From positions 1 to 15,263 of the forward strand of contig CAJUOF010000316.1 of NCBI GenBank assembly GCA_910587905.1: a DNA stretch of 15,263 nucleotides, in the 5' to 3' direction. Every line of letters starts with the position of its first letter. Positions within the stretch are counted from its first letter, which is position 1. Origin of the DNA: an uncultured Lachnospiraceae bacterium. GTDB taxonomy: Bacteria > Bacillota_A > Clostridia > Lachnospirales > Lachnospiraceae. Below the pieces are notes generated by a model. That model searched no databases, was not told where the DNA came from, and was given only the letters and a program-made list of their open reading frames with translations. Both the position numbers and the translations under genes were made by a program. Below, one piece after another: positions 14,772 to 15,263 of the stretch.

Positions 14772-15263
14772 ATGTATAAAAATGTGTATAAATATGACGA
14801 AATGAAGCGGTCGGAGCATATGGCCGTGCGGAAGACGGCGGGCTGGTATCTCTACACCCACCAGCTCATCGAAGTGAAGGGGGCGGATGCGGCGGCGTTT
14901 CTCGACTATCTCCACACGGGGAAAATCAGCTCTCTGGCAGTGAGCCGTGCCAGATATACGCCCATGCTGGACGAGAAGGCTAGGATTCTGGATGATGTTG
15001 TCATTTTCCGCATGGCGGAGGAGGTTTTCTGGGTGTCGACGCTGTATACCAAAAAGGATCTTCCCTGGTACGACGCCCATAAGGGGGAGTTCCGTGTGGA
15101 GTACCGGGACATTACCAGGGAATGGGATATGTATTCCGTTCAGGGTCCCCGCTCTTTGGATATGGTGAATGAGCTGGTGGACCAACCTGTCGATGGCCTT
15201 AAATTCTTCCAGATTTTGGACAACTCCATCGGTGGTGTGCCGGTGAAGGTGAACCGGGGCGGA
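14772..15263 (+). CDS. GcvT/LigM-like folate-dependent aminomethyl/O-demethylase family protein, N-terminal part
   Basis: ATG 14772 has AAAGGGG ten or so bases upstream, and the frame stays open for 164 codons to the window end. The fragment carries features of the GcvT fold: KTAGWYLYTHQLIEVKGADA, RYTPMLDEKARILDDVVIFR, YSVQGPRSLDMV, LKFFQILD and IGGVPVKVNRGG. The last resembles the IGG...RxGYTGE strand of glycine-cleavage T protein, and LKFF...I.G also resembles LigM. Relatives move a methyl or methylene group from an amine, ether or sulfonium substrate to tetrahydrofolate (GcvT, DmdA, LigM, sarcosine/dimethylglycine-type enzymes). A housekeeping gcvT is unlikely, because its partners in the glycine cleavage complex are absent and the preceding gene is unusual. 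The C-terminal half, with the folate-binding and specificity residues, is outside the window. Confidence 0.78.
   Translation, partial: MYKNVYKYDEMKRSEHMAVRKTAGWYLYTHQLIEVKGADAAAFLDYLHTGKISSLAVSRARYTPMLDEKARILDDVVIFRMAEEVFWVSTLYTKKDLPWYDAHKGEFRVEYRDITREWDMYSVQGPRSLDMVNELVDQPVDGLKFFQILDNSIGGVPVKVNRGG

Noticed and set aside
14772..15263. Housekeeping glycine-cleavage T protein (gcvT)
   Set aside because: The visible half fits the GcvT fold, but the preceding Cys-rich V4R-like gene and PucR-type regulator are not a glycine-cleavage context, so only the broader family is claimed.

Overview
The window looks like a chromosomal stretch of a mid-to-high GC anaerobic Firmicute, most likely a gut-type Lachnospiraceae/Clostridia. 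This is inferred from strong AGGAGG-like ribosome binding sites, BlaI/M56 pairs, large hybrid histidine kinases, AAA-ATPase-like/nuclease proteins and PucR/CdaR-type regulators. No rRNA, tRNA, CRISPR array or intact transposase was seen.

Layout. (1) Positions 1-1606: the tail of a BlaI/MecI-type repressor overlaps an M56 (BlaR1-like) membrane metallopeptidase and ends at a clear intrinsic terminator. The peptidase has a non-penicillin-binding outer domain. (2) 1607-3007: a decayed region with an AAA-ATPase-like/PD-(D/E)XK pseudogene (5' truncated, frameshifted, internally deleted), a perfect short inverted repeat and a small orphan ORF. (3) 3010-7916: two divergent hybrid histidine kinases. 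One is cytosolic with PAS domain(s) (minus strand). The other is membrane-bound with a Cache-like sensor and two receiver domains (plus strand). Neither has a DNA-binding output, and no Hpt protein or response regulator lies nearby. (4) 7916-8006: a 91-bp nested palindrome separates the second kinase from an AGE-family sugar isomerase closely resembling YihS (8038-9276). (5) 9386-11396, minus strand: an MFS_1_like transporter followed closely by an RsuA/RluB-type rRNA pseudouridine synthase that probably starts at TTG. (6) 11690-13300: a PucR/CdaR-type regulator divergent from the transporter. The shared intergenic region holds two identical 22-bp sites in opposite orientation. (7) 13469-window end: a 422-aa Cys-rich protein with a V4R-like segment, then the start of a GcvT/LigM-like folate-dependent methyltransferase.

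How the parts may work together: the PucR-type regulator, the divergent transporter and the V4R-like + GcvT-like pair form a plausible uptake-and-demethylation locus for an unknown methylated small molecule. That is the most promising candidate for an undescribed system here. It rests on gene order, sequence motifs and repeated operator-like sites, not on experimental knowledge. The kinase pair and the isomerase may form a separate sensing/sugar module, but only adjacency supports this.
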